DNA from: Rattus norvegicus
Taxonomy: Eukaryota > Chordata > Mammalia > Rodentia > Muridae
Length of the DNA: 64,000 nucleotides
Assembly: GCF_036323735.1 (NCBI RefSeq)
Contig: NC_086031.1
Coordinates: 42,008,725 to 42,072,724 of the forward strand
Direction of reading: 5' to 3'
The number at the start of each line of letters is the position of its first letter. The first letter of the stretch is position 1. The notes below the pieces were generated by a model. It was not told the DNA's origin, ran no database searches, and saw nothing but the letters and a program-made list of their open reading frames with translations. A program made the translations under genes and the position numbers. Shown one piece after another: positions 45,083-57,137 of this stretch.

Positions 45083-45824
45083 CTATGTGGGAAGGATTAA
45101 CATTGTTTAAGAATACAGCATCAAGAACAGAACAATTAAGCCAATTGTGAATCAGGCCCTACTTCCCCCTTCTCTGTACAGAAAGCTATAAAAAGAAAAC
45201 TCCCATAGATACCAAAGTGCTCCACCACAAGGCAGAGGCCGGTCACATGTCTGCACTAATGACAAAAGCCAGTGACAAGCTGTGTCACACCATAAGGCAA
45301 ATAGTTGAAGCTTCCTTTTGAAAAAGTGCAGAAAGTGAAACAAAATCTGAACACATCAGCAAACAGGATTGTGAAAACTTATTTTGTAATAAGATATATT
45401 ACTTAAAAGCATAAGGATGACAGAAATATTAATTATATAAAATGTAACATGGTCCTAAATTGTTTTATTTCTCTCTCTAATGTTAAATAGCAGATAAGGA
45501 AAAAAAGTTCAGTTTTATTTAAGAAATACTATAGCACCCAACGATTACAAACACTTATTTAACTTCTCAGGTTTAACAATGCAGACTTCCTGTCCCTCAG
45601 TCATGTCCCGATAGAAGTTTCAGAGACTGTTCAGGTACTGTATGTAAATATAGATAAGGTCAGGGGAAATAAACATTTGGCTTTCAGAGGTATTAAATAT
45701 TACAGCCTGCAATGCTACCAAAGAATTTAAGATTTCAGGAGCATTTCTCTCTTCTCACTTTCTCTCCTCTACCTCTCTTGTCCCCTTCTTGTCTCCATCG
45801 TCCCAAAAAAACCTCTTCCACATG

Positions 45825-45826
<2 letters not shown>

Positions 45827-45868
<42 letters not shown>

Positions 45869-45884
45869 AAAGAAAAAGAAAAAG
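45827..45884. repeat. Poly(A) run of 40 followed by A-rich sequence
   Basis: Pure A to 45866, then AAAAG-type units. No SINE body was recognised directly upstream. Confidence 0.9.
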
Positions 45885-46220
45885 ATTTCAAGAGCAGAAC
45901 TACATTCAAGCTGTTCTATAATATAGCTATCTTCATGTGTGTGATGTATGTGTGTGTGCATGCATGCATACATTCTTGCACTCGACAACACACCCTACCC
46001 TGTTGGTGTCACCTAAGGACACCTTCCCCCTTGTCTGCTGCTTATTGTTCCCTCCTATGGCCTGAAAGCTTCTGGGGATTCTTGAGTCTCTGTCCGATCT
46101 CATTTCAGCAGCACTGAATTCAGTTTTACTTGGTCCTGACAGGCCCAAATCAAGTCCTCACGCTTGAATGGCAAGTTTTTCACCAATGGAGCCACGGACC
46201 CAGCTCCAGCTTCACACAGA

Positions 46221-46225
46221 AACAC

Positions 46226-46264
<39 letters not shown>

Positions 46265-46413
46265 CACACACAGACATACATATATATAGACGCACACACA
46301 CACACACACACACGGACACACAGAGACACACACAGAGATAAGACACACACACAGATATACTCAGATACACACACACAAACAGATACACACAGGCACACAC
46401 ACAGACACACACA

Positions 46414-46450
<37 letters not shown>
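46221..46450. repeat. (CAGA)n(CA)n compound repeat
   Basis: A CAGA block (46225-46263) is followed by imperfect CA/CAGA units and ends in a pure CA run (46418-46450). All reading frames of both strands are largely open, giving spurious ORFs. Confidence 0.95.
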
Positions 46451-46452
<2 letters not shown>

Positions 46453-46751
46453 CTGTGGATTTACATTGTGGACACCATGAATCCTTAATACTAGATAGTT
46501 TTTAAAATCCTGGTGATTTTTCCTATATTCATCATAAACTTTTTGAATCACTGGGAGCTGTATCTGTTCACATATTTGAAAGTTAAAATTAAAACCATCT
46601 TGTGCTTTTCTTGAGATGATATAAAACCAATAGCTGTTCTACAAATCAAACCTGTTTTACGAAAGCATGCATTTCTGTGAAGTATAATATCCAGTCTTTG
46701 ACAGCATGAATTATAATAAAGTAAGCCTTTCAACTAAATATAGCCTCTCAC

Positions 46752-46923
46752 CTTGACAGTGGCTGGTGCAAGGTCAAAGGGAATGCGCTGTCTGACTTTC
46801 GGGGGCAGCTGGCTTAAAACTTCGCTCTTCAGTCTTCTGATCATTATGTCGTTGAGGAGCTGGTGAAGCTCACTGAGGTTTGAAGCCCCTCTACAATCCC
46901 ACTGACGCCTTTTCCCGAAGTAT
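46752..46923 (-). CDS. Zranb3: Zranb3 exon 2 of window: end of SNF2 lobe 1
   Basis: 172 bp. The first base completes the split Arg codon AG|A from the previous exon; it leaves in phase 0. Residues: YFGKRRQWDCRGASNL, then LHQLLNDIMIRRLKSEVL and LPPKVRQRIPFDL. The IMIRR(L/T)K and LP.K segments are the conserved SNF2 blocks that end lobe 1. Acceptor CAACAG; donor CAAG|GTGAGAG, strong. Near-identical to human apart from conservative changes (LSEL/LNEL, KSEVLSQ/KTEVLTQ). Confidence 0.97.
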
Positions 46924-47034
46924 CTGTTGAGACGATAACACAAACAGCAAAGCTAAAGCTAAACGCTGCAGTAGGAAATCCACGAATACGGACGTCCTAT
47001 GGCTGAACAAAGGCCAGTTTCCCAAAGCCAGTCC

Positions 47035-47200
47035 AAGGGGCCAGAGAGATGGTTCGGAGGTTAAGGGGGCACACTGCTCTTGCTGTGGTCCTCAGCTTGG
47101 ATTCTAGCACTCACAACATTTGTAACTCAAGCTCTAGGAGATCTGATGGGGACCCCCACCCCCACACATGCACTTTAAAAATAAACCTAAAAAAAAAAAA
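47035..47200 (+). mobile_element. B3 SINE
   Basis: 'gagagatggttcggaggtta' start, 'agctctaggagatctgatgg' body and an A-rich tail. Confidence 0.65.
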
Positions 47201-47411
47201 AAGCTACCCAAAGCATTGTATGTTGACTCACAATTGTTATTTTGCAACTCAAGGGACTAAGGCAGGGGGATCGCGGGGCAGGCGTTCTACCACTGAGCCA
47301 CACCCCAGCCTGATGTATCTTCATGCCATTGAAATAGTTTGCTTCCTTTGATGTTAGTATACTCATCTAAGATCTAAAGATCTGTACACATATCAAACAG
47401 GGCATTTGCTA

Positions 47412-47560
47412 GATGGTAGTGGACACACCTTCAGTCCCAGCACTTGGGACAGTGGATCTGATTCCAGACCAGCCTAGTCTACAGAACAAGTTCCAGGACA
47501 GCCTGAGCTACCCAGAGAAAAACAAACAAACAAACACACAAACAAACAAACCAAAACAAA
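47412..47560 (+). mobile_element. B1 SINE
   Basis: 'cacaccttcagtcccagcac', 'agaccagcctagtctacaga' and tail of CAAA units. Confidence 0.75.
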
Positions 47561-48384
47561 ACAGAACATTGGGGGAATGCTTGCCCATATCTGATTCTCT
47601 CATACATTTCTCCATTTACCACACCAAGTAAAACTGACGACATCATTAACAAAAGAAACCCACGACTCCAAACCGCCAATGTAGGAAAAGGTTGGAAGGG
47701 CTCCATAGTTTTGTTTTCAGAATAAAATACCTGAAATAAAATGGGTGGAAACATAGTATCTGATCCCAGGACAGTTCTGTATGTTTGCATCCTGCAAGCC
47801 GGATGTTCACTGATAAAAGTTGGACCCAGAGAGGTGCAGGTACAGGTAGGTCTTACTCGCCTCCTGCAGAGGACCGATACACTGTTTCAGAACCGCAGGT
47901 GTCTGGGAGTTTTTGTTTGTTCTGTTTGTGATTCTAGGGGTTGGACACAGGGCCTCACACACGCTAGGCAAGTCTGTCCTCAGCCCATGGTTTGCGCCAT
48001 CTACCATCAGAACGCCACAGCAGTGTTAAGTGTTATGAGGAGGCTTCTCTACTCTTCCTGGCGACAATGCACCACAGAAAGAAGCATGACTGATTGCTTC
48101 CTGGGTGTTTTACCTCAACCTGTTGCAAGCCCTCTGCCTGGCCCAGTGAAGCATGGATCACCAAAGCTGTTTCTCACTGCAGTCTCCTCCCCTAAGCCTC
48201 CTTTCAGCAGACACTAAGAAGCTGAAGGTGGCACTGACTCTAAAGAACACAGGAAGCTTGGGAAGCAGGGTGGGGTGGGTCAGGGAGGAGCTAGGGCAAG
48301 GAAAGGGGGATGAATACGATCAGAACACATCATGCACACACGAAATCCTCGAAGAACAAAAATATTCCATTAGAGAGGGTGGGG

Positions 48385-48515
48385 CTGGGAGCGGGTGCAC
48401 TCCTTTAACCAATACCACCACTTAGGAAGTAAGGGTGGTTTGAGGCCAGCTGGGTCTACGTTAGGGAGCTCCAGGAAAGGGCTGGCAAGGGAAACCCTGT
48501 CTTAAAAAAGTAAGT
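48385..48515 (+). mobile_element. B1 SINE, diverged
   Basis: 'tgcactcctttaaccaatac', 'tttgaggccagctgggtcta' and 'ggaaaccctgtcttaaaaaa'. Confidence 0.6.
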
Positions 48516-48740
48516 ATTCTTAACCTCAGGTCTGGGAAGAGAGGGGAAATGATGCACAGGGGCTGGAAGAGCCACCGCCCATCAACAACCGTCTGCCATT
48601 GTTTCTGACAGTGAGTATAACTTCTTGAGACGTTATGAGATACGGTGCCTGTGTGGAGATCAGACAACGATGTGTGGGAGTCGGTTCTCTCTTACCCCAT
48701 GTGGGCTCCTTACCTGCTTAGCCACCACACCAGCCCAACT

Positions 48741-48885
48741 AATCTATCTTTCAAAACAGCCTTATTGAGACACAATTCATACTCCCATACAATACACTCC
48801 AATCACACGGTGATTTTTATTATATGCATAGATATAACTATCACGAGGTTTTAGAATGTTCTTTATCACCTCAGGAAGGAACCGC
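48741..48885 (-). mobile_element. Ancestral L1 (L1M) 3' end
   Basis: 'cttattgagacacaattcat' followed by text for a 3' UTR segment typical of old mammalian L1. Continues at 49230 after a B1 insertion. Confidence 0.6.
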
Positions 48886-48889
48886 ATGT

Positions 48890-49140
48890 CCTTGGCTGGG
48901 GATGTTGCTCAGCTGCATGCTTGCCTGGCATATATGTCCTAGCCCCTGCGCCACATACATCATGGCTGCACACGCCTGTAACTCAGGCGTGTAACACGCC
49001 AGCACTCAGGCGGTGGAGGTAGAAAGATCAGAAGTTCAAGGTCATTCTTGTCTACATAATGAGTTCAAGGGCAGCCTGGGTTACATGAGCCACGTTGGAA
49101 AAAAGAAAAAAGAAAAGAAAAAAAAAGGAAGGAAGAAAAA
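48890..49140 (+). mobile_element. B1 SINE with ID-like start
   Basis: 'ggctggggatgttgctcagc' (ID-like) is followed by 'agaagttcaaggtcattctt' and a long A/AAG-rich tail to 49145. It separates two halves of one L1. Confidence 0.65.
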
Positions 49141-49229
49141 AGAAAGAACTTGACTCATACTTTAAACAAACACTACTTACCTTTTTTTTTTTTTTTTTTT
49201 TTTGAGACAGGGAAAATAGAGAGTCCTGG

Positions 49230-50010
49230 TTATCCTGGGCTTAAGAGTGTGACTGCCACACACAGTTACTTGTCCAGTTTCTGTCCCTGTCAAGTTGCCT
49301 GCTGACTTATTTTGAGTGGAACTACACTACACGCTCCTCTATGGCTTCCTTCACTAAACACTGTTTTTTAAAATCCCTTTGTGCAGCAGCATTAATGTAT
49401 CTTTCACCCCTTTTAGGGGCTGAAAAAAACTGCACGGTACAAACAGACTGCAAGTGTTTTTAGCCATTTCCCCACTAACGGGCATCTGGTTTGTTCCCAA
49501 GTTTCGTATTTTACAGATAAAGCTGCTCTGTCACACACTTCCATTTCTCTTGGGTATATGCTAGGCACGGAAAGACTAAAACAGTAACTCTGTTTAATTC
49601 CTGAAGGAATGATTAGGTTTCAAAAGCAATTTACACCGCTATCAACAGTGTAGGGAGGGAGCCAGGGACATACCACATGACATGTCCAGCAGCGGTATAC
49701 GAGAGTTACAATTTCTCCACACCCTCCCTGTCCTTGTCATCTGGTCTTCAGTGTCTTGCCAAGTATAGAGTATATCTCTTATAGTTTCGAATTGTATTCT
49801 CTGGGGACTGCTAGCAAGTATTTTAAGATGTTTGGTGGTAATTATGTATCATTTACTGAGGAATGTCTACTCAAATCACTTGCCCATTTCTACTGAGTTG
49901 GCTTTAGCACCGAGTTCTAAGAGCTATCTACATATTAAACATGTGCCATCTATCAAGGACACAATTTGCAAATATTTTTTCCATTCTGTGGGTAATCTTT
50001 TCAAAGTATC
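49230..50010 (-). mobile_element. Ancestral L1 (L1M) fragment
   Basis: Plus-strand blocks 'ctcttgggtatatgctaggc', 'acaatttctccacaccctcc' and 'tttgcaaatattttttccat' match, in order, the reverse complement of the 3' region of old mammalian L1. No intact ORF2. Confidence 0.75.
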
Positions 50011-50394
50011 CAGGCTGACCTCAAACTTTTGATCCTCCTGCCTCAGCCACTAAGCAGTGTACCATCAGCATGTACCAACATGCTCAGCTCAAGTTCTTCA
50101 TTGTATGTCAGTAAGAACTGAGGTATTGATTTTGATAGAACAGACTTCATCCATTGTCCCTGATGTCAGCATCCTAGCTAGGAATGCCTAAGTAATTTGT
50201 AAGCATGAAGATTCATTGCGATGCTCTCCTGTAAGGTCTTCTATCTAGGTGCTGATTTTGCATTCAGTTCTTGGAAGTTTTTGGACTGAATTTTTACATA
50301 TGGTGTATACATCCTAGCTTTCAAATGGCTATTAAGTTGTCTCAGAATGTCACCATATGAATGTCTTTTTATTCCCACACCCACCCCCAACTTG

Positions 50395-50545
50395 ATTTTT
50401 TTCAAGACAGAGTTTCTCTGTATAGCCCTGAAACTTACTCTGTAAACCAGGCTGACCTTGAACTCACAAATATCTGCCTGCCTCTGTGTAACCCCCAGCC
50501 CCCATGTTGGGATTAAAAGCATGCACCACCACCACCCAGCTATGA
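50395..50545 (-). mobile_element. B1 SINE
   Basis: 'caagacagagtttctctgta', 'aaaccaggctgaccttgaac' and 'gggattaaaagcatgcacca'. Confidence 0.85.
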
Positions 50546-50554
50546 ATGTCTTTT

Positions 50555-50708
50555 GGGCTGGAGAGATCTTCCAGAGGTCCTGAGTTCAAATCCCAGTGAC
50601 CACGTGATGGCTGTCAACCATCTGTAATGAGATCTGATGCCCTCTTCTGGTGTGTCTGAAGACAGCTACAGTATGCTTATATATAATGAATACATAAATC
50701 TTTAAAAA
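50555..50708 (+). mobile_element. B2 SINE with internal deletion
   Basis: Starts 'gggctggagagatcttccag': the roughly 28 bp usually between 'gagagatgg' and 'tccagagg' are missing. The remaining 3' half 'tgatgccctcttctggtgtg' is well preserved. Confidence 0.8.
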
Positions 50709-51064
50709 TTAAAAAGTTCATTTACTATAAGTGGGTGGGTTTGTTTCTGGGCTCTTCTACCCTACTTATATGGGTATCTGTTCTCTCATCAACATTTCCA
50801 TTGCATTTATTTATTTTGTATGTGGTGCGGTACATGAGGAAGTCAAACAACCGGCCGTGAGTCACTTCACTCCTTTACACCAGGTGGAACCTGGGAATCA
50901 AAGTCAGGCTTGGCAGCAAGGGCCTTCCCCAGATGAATCATCTCACCAGCCCTAGATATCTGCTCTCCAATAACTACCACACTGTCTCGATTTAACAGAG
51001 CCTTCTAGCCAATTTTCCTTTTTAATGTTTAGGTTTTTCTGGGTCCCTTGAAATTCCATACAAA

Positions 51065-51240
51065 ATGAAGCCTGTCGTGGTGCTACACATCTTTAATTTC
51101 CTCATTCAGGAGGCAGAGGCAAGCAGATCTCTGAGTTTGAGGTCAGTCTGGTCTACACAGCAAGTTTCAGGACAGCAAGGGCTATACAGAGAAACCCTGT
51201 CAACAAAATAGACAAAACAAAGCAAAACAAACAAAAATCC
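51065..51240 (+). mobile_element. B1 SINE
   Basis: 'gctacacatctttaatttcc', 'gaggtcagtctggtctacac' and tail of CAAAA units. A second diverged copy follows at about 51270-51390. Confidence 0.75.
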
Positions 51241-51502
51241 ATATAAAATCATCTTGAAAAAAGACATCGGCCCCAATGCTGAGGGAGAGGCAGGTTTACT
51301 GCAATTGTGAGGGCACCTGGTCTACATAGCAAGTTTTAGCCTAGTCAGGAGAACATAGACTCTTTTCTGTCGCAAAAACGAAAACAAAGTAAAAGAAATA
51401 AGGCAACAGAGTCTGCAGGGCATGGGAACTGACTGGATATTGGCATGCAGAATAAACTTTCAGGGTAGAAGTAATTAGACTATAGGCACTTTAAGTTTTA
51501 AT

Positions 51503-51504
51503 CA

Positions 51505-51550
<46 letters not shown>

Positions 51551-51580
51551 CGTGTGTGTGTGTGTGTGTGTGTGTGTGTA
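51503..51580. repeat. (ATCT)n(GT)n compound microsatellite
   Basis: About 12 ATCT units followed by GT units. A reverse B3-like sequence follows (51581-51705). Confidence 0.95.
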
Positions 51581-52229
51581 CATGGGACACATGTGGAAAT
51601 CAAAGGTCAACTATTGGGAGTTGGTTCTCTCCTTTCACCTTTATGTGGGCTCCAAGAATCAAACTCAGATTGGTAAGACTGTGTGGCAAACACTTTACCT
51701 ATTTAAGTCCATAAGTGCCTTTTAAAAAACCCAATCTGGAAACCCTATTCTGTACCAAGTGTCTTATTAATTTTAGAGATCAAATGTCACTAAAGGAAGT
51801 GAGCCCTCAGTTTATTGCCCTAGAATTCCCTTTTTTCAGTGTACACTTCTGTACTCATAATCGAGAAGCTTAGCTCCTTGTTCTCATTGACATCTTTGCT
51901 TATCATTTATTTTTGATGTGCTCTAGCCAACCTGATTAGAGAATTTCTCTCTTTTCACCAGAAAAGCGTCGTTTGGCAGCAGCAGAGACCATTACAGAAG
52001 AGAATAACTGACTGTGGGGTGGCCAGCCTCAACTGATACATTTCCAACACAACCCCAACACCTGAGAGGGCTTGGAATGATTGTGAGAGACACACGACCA
52101 GGGATTTTGTAAGACTGTCTTCTATGTATGACAAAGGAACTCCACCCATAAAATCTCAGCAGTAAATGCTGCCCACAGAAGACCTAGACAATGACAGCAC
52201 CACAGACACACCAAAGTGGACGGGGGAAA

Positions 52230-52650
52230 TCTCTCTGGGCCCCACTCCTAGATGGAGAGCTACTGACACTAAGCAGTGCTAAGTGAAGGAGAGCTAGTCC
52301 TGCCCAGGGAGGAGCCCTAGATGATTCCTCAGTACCCAGTGCTAAGCCCTGCAAGCATACACTTGGAAGCAACATCAGACAACGGAGTTGTACTTATACA
52401 TTTATTTCTGTACAGCCCATTAGTGTGTCTTCTCTCTCTCTTGCTCCTTCTCTCCTCCCCATATATAAAAACTAAATACAATAAATATTGGAATGTATTA
52501 ATGTATAAATACAATTTTGTGTGTGAGTATGTGTAACAATAATAATTAGAGGAAAAAGAGCTTACGAATTTGAGAGGGAGCAGGGAGGGGGCACGGAAGT
52601 ATTTGGATGAAGAAATGATGTAAGTATATTTTAATTAAAAATAAAAAAAT
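52230..52650 (+). mobile_element. L1 3'-end-like fragment (tentative)
   Basis: 'cttgctccttctctcctccc' and terminal 'gaaatgatgtaagtatattt' followed by an A-rich run. Recognised only by style. Confidence 0.35.
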
Positions 52651-52738
52651 TGGTTGGGGATTTAGCTCAGTGGTAGAGCGCTGGCCTAGCAAGCGCAAGG
52701 CCCTGGGTTCGGTCCCCAGCTCTGAAAAAAAGAAAAAA
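52651..52738 (+). mobile_element. ID SINE
   Basis: Full body; one change in the A-box flank (GCGCTGGCC). Tail A7GA9. Any duplication is confined to A/T-rich sequence and cannot be defined. Confidence 0.95.
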
Positions 52739-52920
52739 AAATTAAAAACACACAGACAAAAGATGCAGTCTTTAGCTTGGCCATCACACCATGATACACA
52801 GAATATATCTGAGAGTCAGCAGTGACCATGAGTGCTGTGGGGTGGACGGCGGCTGAGCTGTCAGTCTATCTACTATGTACTGTTTCTTCCCTAAACAGAG
52901 CAGCTGTTTAGAGTGCAGAC

Positions 52921-53022
52921 TGCTTTCCCAGGACCAGTGCTTTCCCAGGACCAGTGCTTTCCCAGGACCAGTGCTTTCCTAGGACCAGTGCTTTCCTAGG
53001 ACCAGTGCTTTCCCAGGACCAG
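52921..53022. repeat. 17-bp minisatellite, six copies
   Basis: Unit tgctttccc aggaccag, six head-to-tail copies; units 4 and 5 have T instead of C at one base. Confidence 0.95.
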
Positions 53023-53475
53023 AAGTCATGTCGGGCAGCTCACAACCCTCTAACTCCAGATCCGGAGGCTCTGAAGCCCTGTTCTGGCCTCGGAAGTCAC
53101 TGTGCTCATGTGAACACACCAGCTCACAGATACACACATATACACATAACTAAAGATAAAAAACCTTATGAAAGCATAAGATTTTCATATGAACCAAGTA
53201 CCATGTACAAGCACCATGTTTTACTACTTGCTTCTAGCAGCAAAAGCTGGAGGCTAAAAACCCAGCAGTATGCAGCAGTACACAGAGAAGAGTGTGGCAG
53301 ACACAGAACGGGGCTTATACCAGTCACAGAGGTTCTTCGTGCACACAAAGAACTCCCTTTGTAGCATTCCCTGGTTTCTCTGGGCCAGCAAGGAGCAAGG
53401 GACCACATACACATTTTGTTGCAGTCACTGTCTCTTGCCCCACCCCTTCTCCCTCTCTCCAGCCTCCCTCTTTCC

Positions 53476-53478
<3 letters not shown>

Positions 53479-53520
<42 letters not shown>
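53479..53520. repeat. (TG)n microsatellite
   Basis: About 20 TG units at the end of a C/T-rich stretch. A B1-like remnant follows (53530-53640). Confidence 0.93.
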
Positions 53521-53522
<2 letters not shown>

Positions 53523-53889
53523 AACAGTTAAAGACAGGGTCTCCTGTACTCCAGGGTGATCTGGAGTTCAGTAAGTATGTTCTCAAGGATGACCTTTCAT
53601 TGTTGAGATTACAGGAGCACCTTAATCAAACCTGGTCTTAGAAATTACTTTTTGACTAGCACATGACACTTAGCTACTGTTTTCTAGATTATTCTATATC
53701 AATATTTAACTTTGTATTCATTCCTTATGAATTTCACATCATCCCCCATCCTACTCACCCCCTGTTCCTTCAGATCTCTCCTCTGCTCTTGCAACCTCCC
53801 TCCTGCCCCCGGCCCCGCTAAAACAAAAACGTTTTTTAAAAAAGTAAAACAAACAAACAAAGAACAGCAACAGGACAAGAAATCTTGTT

Positions 53890-54360
53890 ATGCATGTAGT
53901 GTGCACAGTGTGTCACACAATACACCCTCTTGTCCACACATCTTTACTTGCAAATGTTCATTACACTGAGTCACTGGTCTGGTTCAAGGCCTCTGGCTAT
54001 TGCCACGCCATCAGTACTGGGTCCTCACTGGGACTCCTCTCAGATATCCTGTTGCTGCCCTGTGTCATGGAGATCCTGTGCCTACCGTTCTGGATGGTTA
54101 TCCCTTCACATGCTCCAGCAGCTCAGATGGGGCAGATGCTGGGGTGGGCCAACTCAAAGTTCTGGATCTGGACCTGGGTGGTGGCTAAGTTGTTCAGCCT
54201 GCCAGCTCTCCTGCGCCCACATCACCAGGGTGAGCTCTCCAGCACTGCTCAGGCTAGCTCAACTAATACCACAGCTGGCAGGGGTCAGGGTCAGCTCTCC
54301 TGCCATCAGGGCTGGCTCACCGACACCCATGCCACCAGAGACAGCTCAGAGCCATATTTT
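53890..54360 (+). mobile_element. Rodent L1 (Lx) 3'-UTR-like fragment (tentative)
   Basis: Shares blocks with the minus strand of 17395-17820. Overlapping plus-strand ORFs of 173 and 146 residues are by-products of the repeat. Confidence 0.5.
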
Positions 54361-55880
54361 AAAAGACTAATTTTTATTAAGGCAATGCATACACATAACT
54401 TCAAAGACTAAATGAAAAGATTTCACACAGTGTGGAGACTTTGATGTATGCTTCTGGCTTCAAAGTCAGGCTGGATGAAACATGAAGGGAAAACAAAAGT
54501 TCGCACTTGGGGACTAAGACAAGACAAATATCTCTGCAGCCCAGAAACAGAACAAAGGTATAAAGCAAGCAGGGCTGAGGTAATAAATCCAATCATTTTA
54601 TGTCTGAGAACAGGAGACGAGGGCTAAGAACTTAGGACTGTTAGCAATGAAGTGTTTCTATGTAAATTTATCACACAGTGGATTTTCTAGAAATTATAAG
54701 TGATGCTCACTAAAAGGGATTTCATACATTTTGTTGGAAGCTCAGCTCAGAATGGTCTGTCAGTGTGGAGAACCATGCTGCTGACCCCGAAGGCACTCTG
54801 GTGGCTAAGCTGTGACACGCGTAACTGCCATTTACTAGCTACGATGTGAATGTTTGTACAACAGGCTACCATCTGAACACAGCCGTGACATAGTAGCTCC
54901 CATGCAAACAGCAATATCCTCACTTCTAAACGTGCTACATCTTCACCAATGTTATGGTTTCTATTTCTCTAATTTTCCATACCTGGACATTACAGATGAG
55001 TACCAGTTTAACTTCAGAAATTAATCTCTGGTGGCATATAAAATAATAGTGCACAATATTACAATTGATGAGGTTTCAGATTTCATATAACCATAAATAT
55101 AAACTTATTTATCACACTCATTTTTAAATTGTGCTCTAATGTAGTCTTTTCCTAGTCACACATTGAAGTATACCTTTATAGTTTCCTTAAGCTTTATTTC
55201 TCTCTGCATTATAGTAGATTCTTTATTAGAAATTACATATGGATATATGTGGCTATGCCTATGACTTTCCCCAGGTGCAACAAGGGGGTATTGTGCATCG
55301 ATGATGAAAAGTAGGCACTAGAACAACAGAGCTGGGAAAATAAGACTTCCTTCACTTACAGTTGCTGGGTGTCTGTGTTGAGGAAGGACAGCCTGAGGAC
55401 ACCTACATTTATTGGAAACATTGAATTGTCAATCAGTAATCTAAAAGGAGAGAGCACTGGGTTGAGGTGGACTAACTCTCACGCCCTACCAAACATCTCA
55501 GGAAGAAGCTAGGAAACAATCCTAACAGCTCAGTAATGTGCTTGCCATATGAGCACGCGGCCCAGGCTTTGGTCCTCAGGACCAGTTTACATATGTGAGA
55601 ATGTATAAGACTAGTGTTCCCTTTGGTGATACAACGACAAAAGCCTAATTCCCTTAACCCATGAAGGTCTTTAAATATGGACTTATTCCCCTAAGGTCTT
55701 CTCTCAAATTCCAGTAAGCTTTGTAAGATGAGCACTGTCATTTGTCTCTGTGTCACCTGCAACCCTGAAATAATGTCTTAAACGTAGCAGGCAGTCAATA
55801 ATCCGAGGCAATGGTGGAGCTGACCAGGAAATCCTCTCGTTACTCTGGTTACCGTTTCCAGATACATCACATTTTTATTT

Positions 55881-56060
55881 ATTTTTTTATTTATTTATTT
55901 TGTATATGAGTACACTGTAGCTGTCTTCAGACACACCAGAAGGGGACATCAGATCCCATTACGGATGGTTGTGAGCCACCATGTGGTTGCTGGGAATTGA
56001 ACTCAGGACCTCTGGAAGAGCAGTCGGTGCTCTTAACCACTGAGCCATCTCTCCAGCCCC
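55881..56060 (-). mobile_element. B2 SINE with TSD
   Basis: Reverse B2, complete from the TTTA-rich tail to 'gagccatctctccagcccc'. Perfect duplication ACATTTTTATTT at 55869-55880 and 56061-56072. Confidence 0.95.
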
Positions 56061-56307
56061 ACATTTTTATTTTTTAAAATACTTAAGGAACAAGGATGAC
56101 ATTGACAGACATACTGACATGGAACGGGGAAGGAAAGCTCGGGCCTTCAACCCTAGACAAAGAACTAAGGAATGCTGAGAGTGGGAGAAGTAGGCTTCCC
56201 AGGGAAGAGCACACCAACTGGTTATCCAGTAGGAAACGGCCATGAAACATACGTGTATAATAAGTAACATTATATGGCCTGAAGAGGTTGTGCTCATATT
56301 AGGAATG

Positions 56308-56308
<1 letters not shown>

Positions 56309-56342
<34 letters not shown>
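56309..56342. repeat. (CA)n microsatellite
   Basis: About 17 CA units. Confidence 0.93.
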
Positions 56343-56344
<2 letters not shown>

Positions 56345-56514
56345 CAAAAATTAAAGAAAAAGAGGTCATGAGTTTGAGGGGTGGTGGTGGTAGATGGGAG
56401 GTAATGGAGGGAGAAAGGGGAAGGAAGAAATGATGGAATTATAAACTCAAAAAATAATAAAATTATAATAAAAATCTTATACAAAAAAGAAAAGTGTTTT
56501 TTTCTTTCCTGTCT

Positions 56515-56662
56515 TTTCTTAGTTTTTTTGAGACAGGGTTTCTCAGTGTATCCTTGGCTATCTTAGAACTTACTGTATAGACCAGGCAGGCCTCGTACTC
56601 AAGGAGAATCACCTGTCTCCGCCTCCTGAGTACTGAGATTAAAGATGTGTATTGTCACTGCC
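56515..56662 (-). mobile_element. B1 SINE
   Basis: 'gagacagggtttctcagtgt', 'tatagaccaggcaggcctcg' and 'tgagattaaagatgtgtatt'. The adjacent ID inserted next to its 5' end. Confidence 0.8.
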
Positions 56663-56679
56663 TGGTGGGGACAATGCTT

Positions 56680-56766
56680 TTTTTTTTCCCCTGGAGCTGA
56701 GGACCGAACCCAGGGCCTTGCGCTTGCTAGGCAAGCACTCTACCACTGAGCTAAATCCCTAACCCC
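56680..56766 (-). mobile_element. ID SINE with TSD
   Basis: Reversed body, short tail T11CCCC. Perfect duplication GGGGACAATGCTT at 56667-56679 and 56767-56779. Confidence 0.97.
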
Positions 56767-57137
56767 GGGGACAATGCTTCTTGAGAGTGACTTTTACTTC
56801 CCTGTTACATCCTTGTTCTTTTTGTCTTTGTAAGCCTCTCATGTCTACATCCAGCACCCTACTTCCACAGCTATATACTGAACAGAGCTTTCCGCTCCTG
56901 CAGTTGATAGGAGTTCAATTCCTACCTGTGTGAGACGGCTCTCAATCGCCTGTGCCTGCTGTAACTACAGTTCCAGGAAATCACTGCCTCTGGCCTCCCC
57001 GGTATTCATGTGCACAACTCCCTCTCCCCATATACATAATTTAAGATAATTAAAGTCAAACTATGTTTTAAATAATGACTCCCTTTCTGCTCCAGCCATG
57101 TGGCTGCCTTCTTATCTACCTGCCAAGATGATGCTGG

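Larger units (their letters stand above)
45083..46751 (-). other. Zranb3 intron, exon 2 to exon 3 (1669 bp)
   Basis: Contains a 40-nt poly(A) run (45827-45866) and a 230-bp compound CAGA/CA repeat (46221-46450). The rest is AT-rich with no recognised element. Confidence 0.8.

Noticed and set aside
46130..46551. Several ORFs above 75 residues on both strands
   Set aside because: All are produced by the CAGA/CA repeat and contain only Thr/His/Cys/Val alternations.
47741..48217. 158-residue plus-strand ORF
   Set aside because: No recognisable domain; it spans a SINE remnant ('gggttggacacagggcctca'). Length is compatible with chance.
53890..54411. 173- and 146-residue overlapping plus-strand ORFs
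   Set aside because: The DNA is a dispersed repeat shared with 17395-17820; two frames are open at once.
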